Positions 49,502-58,195 of a stretch of DNA of 64,000 nucleotides are shown here, in pieces. The translations under genes and the position numbers were made by a program. This stretch comes from Actinoplanes lutulentus (GTDB lineage Bacteria > Actinomycetota > Actinomycetes > Mycobacteriales > Micromonosporaceae), in the NCBI RefSeq assembly GCF_003259845.1, contig NZ_QLMJ01000006.1, positions 248,001 through 312,000 on the forward strand, given 5' to 3'. Position 1 is the stretch's first letter; each line of letters opens with the position of its first letter. The notes beneath the pieces are model-generated. The model saw nothing but the letters and a program-made list of their open reading frames with translations, was not told the DNA's origin and searched no databases.

Positions 49502-51304
49502 ATGAGTCACGTTCTCGCCGCGGTTGCCTGGCCTTACGCCAACGGCCCGCGCCACATCGGTCATGTTTCCGGCTTCGGGGTGCCGTCCGACGTCTTCAGC
49601 CGGTACATGCGGATGGCCGGACACGACGTGCTCATGGTCTCCGGGACCGACGAGCACGGCACGCCGATCCAGGTGCAGGCCGACGCGGACGGTGTCACCC
49701 CGCGTGAGCTCGCCGATCGGTACAACCGGGTGATCGTCGAGGACCTGCACGGACTGGGCCTCTCCTACGACCTCTTCACCCGCACCACGACGCGTAATCA
49801 CTACGCCGTGGTGCAGGACCTGTTCGAGGGTCTTCACTCGAATGGGTACATCGTCGCGCGTACGACGCTGGGCGCGATCTCGCCGTCCACCGGCCGCACG
49901 CTGCCCGACCGCTACATCGAGGGCACCTGCCCGATCTGCGGTTACGAGGGCGCTCGCGGCGACCAGTGCGACAACTGCGGCAACCAGCTCGACCCGGAGC
50001 AGCTGATCAACCCGCGCTCGCGGATCAACGGGGAGACCCCGAAATTCGTCGAGACCGAGCACTTCTTCCTGGACCTGCCGGCCTTCGCCGAGGCGATCGG
50101 GCACTGGCTGGACCAGCGGGAGAACTGGCGGCCCAACGTCCTGAAGTTCTCCCGCAACCTGCTGGACGACCTTCAGCCCCGGGCGATCACCCGTGACCTG
50201 GAGTGGGGCGTACCGATCCCGCTCGACGGCTGGCGGGACCGCAACGACAAGCGCATCTACGTCTGGTTCGACGCCGTTATCGGTTACCTGTCGGCGTCCA
50301 TCGAGTGGGCCCGGCGCACCGGCGAGCCGGAGGCCTGGCGCAAGTGGTGGTCGGCGGACGCCGAGGGCAAGGACGCGTCGGCCTATTACTTCATGGGCAA
50401 GGACAACATCGTCTTCCACTCGGTGATCTGGCCGGCGCTGCTGCTCGGTTACTCCGGTGAGGGCGACAAGGGCGGCCAGCCCGGCGACCTCGGCAAGCTG
50501 AACCTGCCGACCGAGGTGGTCTCCAGTGAGTACCTGACGATGGAGGGCAAGAAGTTCTCCTCGTCGCGCCGCGTGGTCATCTACGTGCGCGACTTCCTGG
50601 AGCGTTACGACGCCGACGCCCTGCGGTACTTCATCGCGGCGGCCGGTCCGGAGTCGAACGACACCGACTTCACCTGGGCCGAGTTCGTCCGGCGCAACAA
50701 CGACGAGCTGGTGGCCGGCTGGGGCAACCTGGTGAACCGGTGCGTCTCGATGGCCGCGAAGAACTTCGGGGTGATCCCCCCGGCCGTTGATCTCACCGCC
50801 GAGGACCAGGCGCTGCTGGCTGTCGCTCGTGAGGGCTTCACCACGGTCGGCGAGCTGATCGGCAAGCACCGGCAGAAAGCCGCGATCGGCGAGGCCATGC
50901 GGGTGGTGGCCGAGGCCAACAAGTACCTGTCCGAGCAGGCACCGTGGAAACTGAAGTCGGACGAGGAGAAGGAGCGGCAGGGCACCATCCTGAACGTCGC
51001 CCTCCAGGTGGTGAGCGACGCGAACACGCTGCTCACGCCGTTCCTGCCGCACTCCGCGCAGAAGGTGTTCGAGCTGCTCGGCAACACCGGGGTGCACGCG
51101 CCGATGCCGGAGATCGTCGAGGTCGAGGACCTGGACGGCGGCCCCGGGTACCCGGTTCTGATGGGTGACTACACGGTGGGCACTCGCTGGGAGTCGGTCC
51201 CGCTGGTCGCGGGTACGCCTCTCGCGGCGCCCAAACCGGTGTTCCGCAAGCTGGAGCCGACAGTGGTCGAGGAGGAGCTGGCTCGCCTGGGCGAGGGCTC
51301 CTGA
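49502..51304 (+). CDS. metG: Methionyl-tRNA synthetase
   Basis: Charges tRNA-Met; 600 residues, class I. The HIGH motif is present as [12 protein letters not shown], a zinc-binding knuckle is [18 protein letters not shown], and the KMSKS loop reads KKFSSSRR, a common variant in actinobacteria. The anticodon-binding helical domain follows ([20 protein letters not shown]). There is no C-terminal tRNA-binding (EMAP-like) domain, as usual for this type. The ATG at 49502 gives the expected N-terminus. A terminator follows at 51325. Confidence 0.95.
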   Translation: MSHVLAAVAWPYANGPRHIGHVSGFGVPSDVFSRYMRMAGHDVLMVSGTDEHGTPIQVQADADGVTPRELADRYNRVIVEDLHGLGLSYDLFTRTTTRNHYAVVQDLFEGLHSNGYIVARTTLGAISPSTGRTLPDRYIEGTCPICGYEGARGDQCDNCGNQLDPEQLINPRSRINGETPKFVETEHFFLDLPAFAEAIGHWLDQRENWRPNVLKFSRNLLDDLQPRAITRDLEWGVPIPLDGWRDRNDKRIYVWFDAVIGYLSASIEWARRTGEPEAWRKWWSADAEGKDASAYYFMGKDNIVFHSVIWPALLLGYSGEGDKGGQPGDLGKLNLPTEVVSSEYLTMEGKKFSSSRRVVIYVRDFLERYDADALRYFIAAAGPESNDTDFTWAEFVRRNNDELVAGWGNLVNRCVSMAAKNFGVIPPAVDLTAEDQALLAVAREGFTTVGELIGKHRQKAAIGEAMRVVAEANKYLSEQAPWKLKSDEEKERQGTILNVALQVVSDANTLLTPFLPHSAQKVFELLGNTGVHAPMPEIVEVEDLDGGPGYPVLMGDYTVGTRWESVPLVAGTPLAAPKPVFRKLEPTVVEEELARLGEGS

Positions 51305-51324
51305 CCAGTTGATTCGTTCGTCAG

Positions 51325-51353
51325 CCCGCCGGTGTCCTGGTGACGCCGGCGGG
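51325..51353 (+). terminator. Intrinsic terminator after metG
   Basis: A 12-bp stem with one G-T pair (CCCGCCGG with CCGGCGGG at its base) is followed by TTTT. Confidence 0.85.
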
Positions 51354-51402
51354 TTTTCGTCATGTTGATCGCAGTCGCGATGATCCGGTACCGTTCCGGC
51401 CC

Positions 51403-52719
51403 GTGAAGTCAGGATTGTCGCGCCGTCTGCTCGTGTCGATCATCAGTGGTGTCGTCGTCGCGGGTGGGGCGGTCGCCGCGTCGCCGGTCCTGGCCGTCTC
51501 CGCGCAGGTGGTGGACGACGAGGCGTCTGCCTCGCCTTCGTCCACGGAGAGCGCTTCGGATGTGCCCACATCGGAATCGGTGAGTCCTGAGCCCGAGCTC
51601 AGTGCGGAATCGTCGTCGCAGGCAGCTGAGCCGAGTTCGGCCGAGCCCAGTTCCTCGTCGCCGAGCCTGGATGTTTCGACGTCTTTGGCTCCGTCGTCTT
51701 CGGTTCCTTCCGCGTCGGCTTCTTCGTCGGCGCCGGCGTCGCGTCCCGCCAGTCCTTCGCCGGCCAAGCCGGTGGACCGGATCGCGCCCTCCGGAACCTT
51801 CAAGCTGAACACCACAGCACTCTGGACCGGTCAGTGGATCACCCTGAGCCAGCGCGCGACCGACTTCGGCGACGCGGTCTCGGCGGACTCGAAGATCACC
51901 CGGCGGGTGAACTGGGGTGACGGCACCGCGGTCACGCTCGGCGCGACCGCCGAGGCACAGACGAAGCAGTACACCCGGGCCGGCCGGTTCACGATCACCG
52001 AGACGCTGACCGACGAGGCCAAGAACGTCTTCACGATCGCCAAGGCGGTCACGGTCACCGTTCCGGGCACCTACAAGCTCAGCCGGACCACTGTCTATCA
52101 GGGCGTGCAGTTCAGCGTGAACGTGTCGAACGTCCCGGTCGGCACCAAGAACATCGTCGTCAACTGGGGCGACGGCACGGTGACCGGGCACGCCGGCAAG
52201 AACGGCGCGATCGGCTACTACTTCCTGAAGAACCCGAAGACCGGCAAGCGGGTCAGCGGGAACCTCCCGATCAAGATCGCTTTCCAGAACACGTACGGGT
52301 CCAGCTCCTATCAGCTGGTCGGCACGATGAAGGTGCTGTCCGACACGACCAAGCCGGTCGTGAAGGTCAACAAGCCGGCCAAGCCGAGCCGGGCGAGCTC
52401 CTGGCGCACGATCACCGGCACGGTCGCCGAGACCCAGTCCGGTGTGCAGAACGTCTACGCGACCGTCCTGTGGGCCAACTCGGCGGGTACGACGTACTGC
52501 CTCACCCCGGACCGGAAGTGGAAGCGGTACGCCACCGACAAGCAGCTGATGAGTTACTGCGCCGACAAGGGCGTGAAGCTCGCGGTGAGCAAGGGCAAGT
52601 GGTCGCTGAAGGTGCCCGCCGGTGCCGGCAACGGTTACCTGCTCGCCTGGGCGTGGACCTGGGACTGGGCCGAGAACTACGGCGAAGCGACCCGCCAGGC
52701 GACCATCACCAAGAAGTGA
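51403..52719 (+). CDS. Secreted PKD-domain surface protein, copy 1
   Basis: A 438-residue exported protein. The signal peptide is KSGLSRRLLVSIISGVVVAG with cleavage likely near residue 35. A Ser/Pro/Glu-rich stalk of about 90 residues is followed by PKD-like beta-sandwich repeats, each with a WGDGT motif (RVNWGDGTAVTLG and VVNWGDGTVTGHA), and a C-terminal domain with two Cys (TTYCLTPDRKWKRYATDKQL, then SYCADKG). There is no sortase motif or C-terminal anchor. It is paralogous along its length to the next gene, and is probably a wall-associated or released matrix protein. Confidence 0.82.
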   Translation: MKSGLSRRLLVSIISGVVVAGGAVAASPVLAVSAQVVDDEASASPSSTESASDVPTSESVSPEPELSAESSSQAAEPSSAEPSSSSPSLDVSTSLAPSSSVPSASASSSAPASRPASPSPAKPVDRIAPSGTFKLNTTALWTGQWITLSQRATDFGDAVSADSKITRRVNWGDGTAVTLGATAEAQTKQYTRAGRFTITETLTDEAKNVFTIAKAVTVTVPGTYKLSRTTVYQGVQFSVNVSNVPVGTKNIVVNWGDGTVTGHAGKNGAIGYYFLKNPKTGKRVSGNLPIKIAFQNTYGSSSYQLVGTMKVLSDTTKPVVKVNKPAKPSRASSWRTITGTVAETQSGVQNVYATVLWANSAGTTYCLTPDRKWKRYATDKQLMSYCADKGVKLAVSKGKWSLKVPAGAGNGYLLAWAWTWDWAENYGEATRQATITKK

Positions 52720-52864
52720 AAATCATATTGATCAGTCCTACGTCGATCCGGTAGCGTCTCGCCACCACGGGGGACGTGAGTGATTCATAGGTTCGGTCGG
52801 GGCGCGACGTGAACCTCGATGACGTGTGCGCTCCTTCGTGGACGAGATCTATGAAGGAGCTTCT

Positions 52865-54187
52865 GTGAAACCACGCTTGTCGCGCCCGCTTCTGGCGGCG
52901 TTCGTGAGCGGTGCGATCGTTGCGGGTGGAGTCGTCTACACGGCACCGGTTCTGGCAGCCGGCCCGGTCGCGTCCCCGGCCGCGGCCATCGACGCCACTG
53001 ACACACCCGAGCCGACCGAGACGTCGGGTTCCCCGACGGCCACCGAGACCACCACCTCGGCCGCGCCGGTCGAGACCACCACTTCAGCCGCGCCGGTGGA
53101 GACCACCACCTCCGCGGCGCCGGTGGAGACGACCACTTCGGCGGCACCGGTGGAGACCACCACCTCCGCATCGCCGACGCCGACCAAGACGACCACCTCG
53201 CCGGCACCGGTCAAGACGACCACGCCGGCTCCCAAGGACACCAAGGCGCCGACCGGGTCCTTCCGGCTGAGCGCCACCTCGATCTGGACCGGCCAGAAGG
53301 TCACCTTCAGCCAGTCCGCGGCCGAGTACCAGGACGACCGCGACGCGGACTCCGCCATCACCCGGAAGATCAGCTGGGGTGACGGAACCAGCACCACGCT
53401 GGCCGCGAACGCCACGTCATACGCGAAGCAGTACACCCGGGCCGGCCGGTTCAACGTCACCGAGACGCTGACCGACCGCAGCGGCAACCGGGCCACCACG
53501 GCGGCCAAGGTCGTCTCCGTGACGGTCCCGGCCAAGTGGGCGCTGAGCCGGTACACGATCTACCAGGGTGCTCGGTTCGAGGTGTCGATCTCCAAGGTCC
53601 CCGCCGGGACCGACAAGATCCACGTCGACTGGGGTGACGGCTGGATCGACACCCTCGGCGGCCGCGACCAGAAGTTCGGCGGCACGATCCTGTACCGCAA
53701 GAACACCGACACCAAGATCAGCGGCAAGGTGAAGATGCGGATCGCCTTCACCAACAAGAACGGCTGGACCGGCTGGCTCCCGCTCGCCACGGTCAACGTC
53801 CTCAAGGACAACTGGAAGCCGAAGCTGACGGTCACCAAGCCGAAGAAGCCCAACAAGATCAGTTCTTGGAAGACCATCAAGGGCACCCTCACCGACAAGG
53901 GATCCGGCGTCACGGTCGCGCGGGTCACCATCATCCGGGTGACCACCTCGGGCAAGCTCTACTGCCTGACCCAGAAGAAGAAGTGGAAGCGGTACACCAC
54001 CGAGGCGCAGTTCATGAAGCACTGCGGCAACAACGGTGTCGAGATCAAGCCGTCCAAGAAGGGCAACTGGTCGATGAAGGTTCCGTCCGGTGTCACCAAG
54101 GGCCAGATCGTGGTCCTGGCCTGGACGTACGACCGGGCGCACAACTACGCCGGCAAGAACCGCGAGGCGACGCTCACCAAGAAGTAA
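52865..54187 (+). CDS. Secreted PKD-domain surface protein, copy 2
   Basis: A 440-residue paralog of the upstream protein. Signal peptide (KPRLSRPLLAAFVSGAIVAG) is followed by a Thr-rich stalk with four repeats of ETTTSAAPV, then the same domain order: ISWGDGTSTTLA, DWGDGWIDTLG and a C-terminal domain with KLYCLTQKKKWKRYTTEAQF and KHCGNNG. The domains match copy 1 in order and the paired Cys are conserved, whereas the stalks are unrelated. GGAG precedes the GTG at 52865, which lies 145 bp after copy 1. The Thr/Ser stalk is a plausible substrate for the mannosyltransferase upstream (inference). Confidence 0.82.
   Translation: MKPRLSRPLLAAFVSGAIVAGGVVYTAPVLAAGPVASPAAAIDATDTPEPTETSGSPTATETTTSAAPVETTTSAAPVETTTSAAPVETTTSAAPVETTTSASPTPTKTTTSPAPVKTTTPAPKDTKAPTGSFRLSATSIWTGQKVTFSQSAAEYQDDRDADSAITRKISWGDGTSTTLAANATSYAKQYTRAGRFNVTETLTDRSGNRATTAAKVVSVTVPAKWALSRYTIYQGARFEVSISKVPAGTDKIHVDWGDGWIDTLGGRDQKFGGTILYRKNTDTKISGKVKMRIAFTNKNGWTGWLPLATVNVLKDNWKPKLTVTKPKKPNKISSWKTIKGTLTDKGSGVTVARVTIIRVTTSGKLYCLTQKKKWKRYTTEAQFMKHCGNNGVEIKPSKKGNWSMKVPSGVTKGQIVVLAWTYDRAHNYAGKNREATLTKK
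53045..53152 (+). repeat. 27-bp coding repeat in the stalk of PKD copy 2
   Basis: Four 27-bp units begin at 53045, 53072, 53099 and 53126 and encode ETTTSAAPV each time. They differ at third codon positions only, so the peptide is being conserved. Confidence 0.9.
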
Positions 54188-54196
54188 GACCCGGAA

Positions 54197-54218
54197 GGGG
54201 CCGGCCCAGGCCGGTCCC
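54197..54218. terminator. Bidirectional hairpin between convergent genes
   Basis: A 10-bp stem (GGGGCCGGCC with GGCCGGTCCC, one G-T pair) lies 9 bp after the PKD gene and 15 bp after the stop of the minus-strand gene. Confidence 0.65.
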
Positions 54219-54232
54219 TCCCGCTTTCACGA

Positions 54233-55267
54233 TCAGAGTTGGTACGCGATATCGGCGATGTGGTGATCGGCCAGCTCGTCGACCGGCGCCCAGGCCTCGT
54301 ACACGCCACGTTCGTAACAGCGGGCCCCGGTCGCGTTGATCACGTCCGCCTCGGGCTTGATCAGGCGCAGCCGGGCCCAGGTCTCGTCCCGCTGCAGCAC
54401 CCAGACCGGTGTGCCGCGCCAGAGCGCCTGCTCGGCCCGGCGGCTCAGGGTCTGCACCGGATAACGGGCCGCGCGGGTCAGCGCCCGCACCCGGAACTCG
54501 CCGGGCGGGTCGGCGACCGCCTCGTACTCCTTGTCGTCGATCCGGCCGACCAGCCGTGCCGAGGCCGCGCCGGTGCACGGCACGTACTCCCGGTCCGGGC
54601 TGGCGCCGGGGATCTCGCCGAGCAGGCCCCGCCAGCGCGGTCCGGCCAGCCGCAGCCAGCCGTTCTGCTCCGGCTGGTACGTGTAGAGGATCACCTCTTC
54701 GCCACCCGGGACGTGCGCCAGGAGCTGCGCGTTCGCCGGGATCGGAAGGTCCGCGAACCCGGTGGTGATGAATTCCGGGATCAGCTCGTCGGTGCTCGGG
54801 CCGAACCCGGTGCCGAGGACCATCGCGCCGATCCGGGAGTGCGCCGGCAGCGCCGTCAGGCCGGGCTGGGCCGGGCTCGCCGGCACCTCGTAATCGATCG
54901 GGTCGGTGGCACGCCAGCGCAGCGCGAACGTGACGTCCGAGTCGGCCGTGCCGTCGGTGCGCAGCAGCCCGAACTGGTCCGGCTCACGCAGATGTTCGAT
55001 GTCGCAGGCGCGGTAACAGAACCCGTACGGAAGCCAGCCGCCGAGGTGGCCGGCGACCTGGGTCGCCGAGAGAATCTTGGTCATCCGGGTGCCGCGCCGG
55101 ATCGCTGCCGTGGCCCGGATCCGGCGCAGACCGGGATCTTCCCGGTACGACACCGACTGGCTCATGAGCTGAACCTGCTGCCAGCTCAGGTCACGGCGCA
55201 GCGGTGCCATCAGGGGTGGGTCGAGCGGGTCATAGCCCAGCTCACTGTCCTCACCGGTCACGGTCAC
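54233..55267 (-). CDS. Hypothetical protein
   Basis: A 344-residue cytoplasmic-looking protein with no motif I recognise. It opens VTVTGEDSELGYDPLDPPLM, contains QVQLMSQSVSYREDPGLRRI, a region rich in beta strands, and ends YEAWAPVDELADHHIADIAY. The GTG at 55267 was chosen because the frame open to 55336 would overlap the promoter region of tatD. It is convergent with the PKD gene and divergent from tatD. Confidence 0.65.
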   Translation of the reverse strand: MTVTGEDSELGYDPLDPPLMAPLRRDLSWQQVQLMSQSVSYREDPGLRRIRATAAIRRGTRMTKILSATQVAGHLGGWLPYGFCYRACDIEHLREPDQFGLLRTDGTADSDVTFALRWRATDPIDYEVPASPAQPGLTALPAHSRIGAMVLGTGFGPSTDELIPEFITTGFADLPIPANAQLLAHVPGGEEVILYTYQPEQNGWLRLAGPRWRGLLGEIPGASPDREYVPCTGAASARLVGRIDDKEYEAVADPPGEFRVRALTRAARYPVQTLSRRAEQALWRGTPVWVLQRDETWARLRLIKPEADVINATGARCYERGVYEAWAPVDELADHHIADIAYQL

Positions 55268-55337
55268 GGGGCGCAACCTAAGTGACCCCGGTGGATATCG
55301 GATGAACACCCGGTTACCGGAAATAGTGACGTGCACA

Positions 55338-56249
55338 ATGTCTCACATGTCTAATCCCTCTTCGCCTTCCGAATCCCGCAAGGCGAAAGCCGCACGGCGG
55401 GCGGGCGAGTTCCCGCCGGCACCTGAACCGCTCGCGATCCCGGTCTTCGACAGTCACACCCACCTGGACCTGACCGTGCAGGAGGGCGGCTCCTTCACCT
55501 CGTTCGCTCCGGAGGCAGGCGACCCGGTCCAGGCCTTGATCGACGCCGCCGCGAAGGCCGGTGTGGACCGTCTCGTGCAGGTGGGAGTGGACGTCGACTC
55601 GTCGCGCTGGGGCGCCGACGCCGCCGAGAAGTACGGCTCGGTGCTCGCCGCGGTCGCGCTGCACCCGAACGAGGCGCCCCGGCTGTCCGATCTGGACGAG
55701 GCGCTGCGGGAGATCGAGGCGCTGGCCGCCCGGCCCCGGGTGCGTGGCATCGGCGAGACCGGGATGGACACCTTCCGTACCGGCGACGAGGGCCGGGTCG
55801 CGCAGGAGGAGAGCTTCCGGGCGCACATCGCGATCGCGAAGCGGCACGGCAAGGCGCTGATCATCCACGACCGGGAGGCCCACGACGACGTGCTGCGGAT
55901 TCTCGACTCCGAGGGCGCGCCGGACACCGTGGTGCTGCACTGCTTCTCCGGCGACGCGGTGTTCGCCGCCGAGTGCGTACGCCGTGGTTTCTACCTGAGC
56001 TTCGCCGGGACGGTCACCTTCGCGAACGCGGCCAACCTGCGCGAGGCGGCCGCGCTCACCCCGCCGGAGCAGATGATGGTGGAGACCGATGCGCCGTACC
56101 TCACCCCGGTTCCGTACCGGGGCCGGCCGAACGCGTCGTACCTGATCCCGATCACGGTCCGGGCCCTCGCGGCGGCCCGTGGTGTGGAGGTTGACGAGCT
56201 CTGCGCGACGATCTCCGCCACCGGGGAGCGGGTCTTCGGCTCCTGGTAA
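55338..56249 (+). CDS. tatD: TatD family DNase/deoxyribonuclease
   Basis: A metal-dependent hydrolase of 303 residues, likely a 3'-5' exonuclease or D-aminoacyl-tRNA deacylase by family. Metal and catalytic residues are seen in VFDSHTHLDL (HxH), GIGETGMD with Glu, KALIIHDREAHDD with His, HCFSGDAVF with His, and METDAPYLTPVPYRG with Asp. The first 30 residues are a basic extension. An ATG at 55347 is equally possible. It is followed 24 bp later by rsmA without the rpfB gene found between these two in mycobacteria. Confidence 0.92.
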   Translation: MSHMSNPSSPSESRKAKAARRAGEFPPAPEPLAIPVFDSHTHLDLTVQEGGSFTSFAPEAGDPVQALIDAAAKAGVDRLVQVGVDVDSSRWGADAAEKYGSVLAAVALHPNEAPRLSDLDEALREIEALAARPRVRGIGETGMDTFRTGDEGRVAQEESFRAHIAIAKRHGKALIIHDREAHDDVLRILDSEGAPDTVVLHCFSGDAVFAAECVRRGFYLSFAGTVTFANAANLREAAALTPPEQMMVETDAPYLTPVPYRGRPNASYLIPITVRALAAARGVEVDELCATISATGERVFGSW

Positions 56250-56260
56250 ACGAGCCAATC

Positions 56261-56266
56261 TAGGCT
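56261..56266 (+). promoter_or_regulatory. -10 box for leaderless rsmA
   Basis: TAGGCT ends 7 nt before the ATG at 56274 and overlaps the approach to an alternative ATG at 56268. Confidence 0.45.
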
Positions 56267-56273
56267 CATGCCC

Positions 56274-57161
56274 ATGGCTGACTCACTTCTCGGCCCGGCG
56301 GAGATCCGGGAACTCGCCGCGCGCCTAGGCGTCGCGCCGACCAAGAAGCTCGGCCAGAACTTCCTGCACGATCCGAACACCATCCGGCGGATCGTGGCGG
56401 CGGCCGGGCTGCGCGCCGACGACGTGGCACTGGAGGTCGGTCCCGGGCTCGGCTCGCTGACGCTGGGCCTGGTCGGCGCGGTGCGGCACGTGCACGCCGT
56501 GGAGATCGACCCGACGCTGGCCGCCGCGCTGCCGGAGACGGTCACCGCGCCGCACCTCACCGTGCACCAGGCCGACGCGCTCCGGGTCCGCGGCGACCGG
56601 TTCGACCCGGCGCCGACCATGCTGGTGGCGAACCTGCCCTACAACGTGGCAGTGCCGGTGGTCCTGTCCCTGCTGGCCGAGCTGCCGACCCTGCGCGGCG
56701 GCCTGGTCATGGTGCAGAAGGAGGTCGCGGACCGGCTGGTCGCCGGTCCCGGCTCGAAGGTGTACGGCGTGCCGTCGGTGAAACTGGCCTGGTACGCCGA
56801 GGCGAAGTCGGCCGGCAAGGTGCCACCGGCGGTGTTCTGGCCGGTGCCCAACGTGGATTCCGGGCTGGTCGCGTTCACCCGGCGCGAGCCTCCGGCGGAC
56901 GCCGTGCGTACCGAAGTCTTCGCGGTGATCGACGCGGCGTTCGCGCAGCGGCGCAAGACGCTGCGCGCCGCGCTGGCCGGCTGGGCCGGCGGCGCGGACC
57001 GCGCTGAGCAGGTGTTGCGCGCCGCCGGCGTCAGCCCGCAGGCCCGGGGCGAAGCGCTCACGGTGGGCGAGTTCGCGGCGATCGCGGCGGCAGCCAAAGT
57101 GTCGGTGCCCGGCGGTAAGCTCACCCCCACTGATGTGGAACCCGAGGAGGTGGACTCATGA
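56274..57161 (+). CDS. rsmA: 16S rRNA dimethyladenosine transferase
   Basis: Dimethylates A1518 and A1519 of 16S rRNA; 295 residues. Features are [20 protein letters not shown], motif [32 protein letters not shown], and the catalytic NLPYNVAVP (motif IV, NLPY). The C-terminal RNA-binding part includes [12 protein letters not shown]. The ATG at 56274 fits a leaderless transcript with TAGGCT 7 nt upstream. Its stop overlaps the ATG of a 28-residue micro-ORF (ATGA). Confidence 0.94.
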   Translation: MADSLLGPAEIRELAARLGVAPTKKLGQNFLHDPNTIRRIVAAAGLRADDVALEVGPGLGSLTLGLVGAVRHVHAVEIDPTLAAALPETVTAPHLTVHQADALRVRGDRFDPAPTMLVANLPYNVAVPVVLSLLAELPTLRGGLVMVQKEVADRLVAGPGSKVYGVPSVKLAWYAEAKSAGKVPPAVFWPVPNVDSGLVAFTRREPPADAVRTEVFAVIDAAFAQRRKTLRAALAGWAGGADRAEQVLRAAGVSPQARGEALTVGEFAAIAAAAKVSVPGGKLTPTDVEPEEVDS

Positions 57162-57244
57162 CAGCCGAACCGGCAGGCCGAGTCATGTGGTCGCCCGATT
57201 CGCCGTTTGAGATTCGGCTGCCGATCCGGGACATCGCTCCGTGA
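57158..57244 (+). CDS. 28-residue micro-ORF between rsmA and ispE
   Basis: A frame encoding [20 protein letters not shown] and eight more residues ending IAP. Its ATG overlaps the rsmA stop (ATGA) and its stop overlaps the ispE GTG (GTGA), so all three could be translated by termination-reinitiation. GGAGG lies 6 nt before the ATG. No membrane segment or motif is seen. It could be a functional short protein or a coupling leader for ispE; brevity keeps confidence low. Confidence 0.5.
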   Translation: MTAEPAGRVMWSPDSPFEIRLPIRDIAP

Positions 57245-58188
57245 CCGAGGCGTGGGGGCCGGACGACGAGGGGCCGCGTCCGCATCCGGGGCCGGTGCGT
57301 GTCCGGGTGCCTGCCAAGATCAATCTGCATCTCGGTGTCGGTCCGCTGCGGCCGGACGGTTACCACGAGCTCAACACGGTCTACCACGCGATCGGGATCT
57401 TCGATGAGCTGACCGCCCGCCGTGGCGACACGCTCACCCTGACCATGGAGGGCGTCGGCACCGGGGAGTTGGCGCTCGACGAGACCAACCTGATCATCCG
57501 GGCCGCCCGGGCGCTGGCCGCGCACGCGCGGGTCCCGGCGTACGCGCGGTTGCACCTGCGCAAGTCGATCCCGCTCGCCGGTGGGCTGGCCGGTGGCAGC
57601 GCCGACGCGGCTGCCGCCCTGATCGCCTGCGACATGCTCTGGGGTCTCGGCATGTCCCGTGACCAGCTCGCCGAGGTCGGCGCGCAGCTCGGCTCGGACG
57701 TGCCGTTCCTGCTGCACGGCGGCACCGCGCTCGGCACCGGCCACGGTGAGGCGGTCAGCCCGATTCTGGCCCGGCCCACCGCCTGGCACTGGGTGGTCGC
57801 GATCGCCGACGGCGGCCTGTCCACCCCCGCCGTCTACCGCGAGCTGGACACCCTGCGGGACAGCTCCTGGCCGCCGCCCCCGCTGGAGGGCCCCGATCAG
57901 CTGATGGCCGCGCTGCGCCAGCGTGACCCGGAGGTGCTCGGCGCCGCGCTCGGCAACGATCTCCAGGCGGCCGCGCTGTCGCTGCGCCCGCAGCTCGCTG
58001 ACGTGCTGAAAGCCGGTCATGAGGCGGGCGCGATCGCCGGCCTCGTGTCCGGTTCCGGCCCCACCTGTGTCTTCCTCGCCGCCGACGCCGGACACGCCCA
58101 GGAGATCGCGGCGGGGCTGAACGCGGCGGGGGTCTGCCTGGAGGCGGTCACCGCGCGCGGGCCGCAGCCGGGCGCGCGGGTAACCTAG
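57241..58188 (+). CDS. ispE: 4-diphosphocytidyl-2-C-methyl-D-erythritol kinase
   Basis: The fourth step of the MEP isoprenoid pathway, phosphorylating CDP-ME; 315 residues of the GHMP kinase family. Motifs are VRVPAKINLHLGVGPLRPDG (motif 1 with catalytic Lys), SIPLAGGLAGGSADAAAALI (Gly-rich ATP loop), LGSDVPFLLHG (Asp) and GLVSGSGPTCVFL (motif 3). The GTG at 57241 overlaps the micro-ORF stop. It continues the rsmA-ispE order conserved in actinobacteria. Confidence 0.95.
   Translation: MTEAWGPDDEGPRPHPGPVRVRVPAKINLHLGVGPLRPDGYHELNTVYHAIGIFDELTARRGDTLTLTMEGVGTGELALDETNLIIRAARALAAHARVPAYARLHLRKSIPLAGGLAGGSADAAAALIACDMLWGLGMSRDQLAEVGAQLGSDVPFLLHGGTALGTGHGEAVSPILARPTAWHWVVAIADGGLSTPAVYRELDTLRDSSWPPPPLEGPDQLMAALRQRDPEVLGAALGNDLQAAALSLRPQLADVLKAGHEAGAIAGLVSGSGPTCVFLAADAGHAQEIAAGLNAAGVCLEAVTARGPQPGARVT
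58181..58186 (+). promoter_or_regulatory. -10 box for leaderless ABC-F gene
   Basis: TAACCT, whose last bases overlap the ispE stop, ends 9 nt before the GTG at 58196. Confidence 0.35.
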
Positions 58189-58195
58189 ACGCATC

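Noticed and set aside
52717..52735. Zur-like TGAAAATCAT near the end of the first PKD gene
   Set aside because: The second half is poor and it lies over a stop codon, not a promoter.
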